Source: Archangium lansingense (lineage in GTDB: Bacteria > Myxococcota > Myxococcia > Myxococcales > Myxococcaceae). Taken from it: a DNA stretch of 64,000 nucleotides. The position numbers and the translations under genes are program-made. Each line of letters opens with the position of its first letter. Position 1 is the stretch's first letter. The notes beneath the pieces are model-generated. The model did no database searches. It saw only the letters and a list, made by a program, of their open reading frames with translations, and had not been told where the DNA came from. Location of the stretch: contig NZ_JAPNKA010000001.1 of assembly GCF_026626635.1 (NCBI RefSeq), positions 2,232,001 through 2,296,000 on the forward strand. The letters are read 5' to 3'. Below, one piece after another: positions 62,910 through 64,000 of the stretch.

Positions 62910-64000
<1,091 letters not shown>

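Overview
The window is chromosomal DNA of a myxobacterium, most likely from the suborder Cystobacterineae (Archangium/Cystobacter/Myxococcus group). The reasons are the high GC content, the density of two-component and Ser/Thr-kinase genes, several myxobacterial paralogue families (PilZ-type TIGR02266, DUF2378/TIGR02265, DUF2381/TIGR02268), and a locus that looks like the developmental sRNA gene pxr. No rRNA, tRNA, CRISPR array or insertion sequence was recognised.

Layout. 1-3570: a histidine kinase (5' end outside the window) and a sigma54-type response regulator, followed by five tandem ~307-bp units. Each unit carries a TGCA-rich palindrome, a -24/-12 promoter, a ~124-nt sRNA with a loop of exactly seven C, and an intrinsic terminator. 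3626-12760: an acetyltransferase, then the minus-strand complex I block nuoEFJKLMN. 12864-19264: PilZ-receiver fusion, pseudokinase, SerB, MshEN-domain protein, DUF309, CPXCG protein, Hsp20 and an HTH-receiver protein. 19346-26969: a Kdo/LPS and sugar-nucleotide block (pyrG-kdsA-kdsC, kdsB-MsbA-like exporter, wecB).

26970-33531 is an accessory stretch. It holds an orphan mersacidin-type lanthipeptide precursor with frame problems, a CheY-like protein, two near-identical palindromes 53 bp apart, a Ser/Thr kinase with DUF2381 and XRE genes, a lower-GC lipoprotein with an unknown partner, and a DUF2378 gene. 33731-42449 carries an RluA synthase, a PAS/GAF histidine kinase, a giant pseudokinase-cyclase-TPR protein and an unknown membrane protein. 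42520-46161 is a candidate RiPP locus: a B12-type radical SAM enzyme with a CX7CX2C cluster motif, a collagen-like Gly-Pro-Ala protein and an App1-type phosphatase.

46317-64000 contains a DUF2171 protein, a secreted protein, a frameshifted zinc-ribbon/M48 peptidase, EcsC, an NmrA-like protein, an OmpR-type two-component pair, a secreted hydrolase, a CzcA/CusA-type tripartite efflux operon, an RDD membrane protein, an NtrC-type pair with a GAFTDA loop, and purF running off the right edge.

How genes work together: the first kinase/regulator pair probably drives the sRNA array. CTP synthase, KdsA, KdsC and KdsB form the path to CMP-Kdo, next to a lipid A-type exporter. The complex I block supplies the pumping arm and NADH-input subunits, while subunits A-D and G-I must lie elsewhere.
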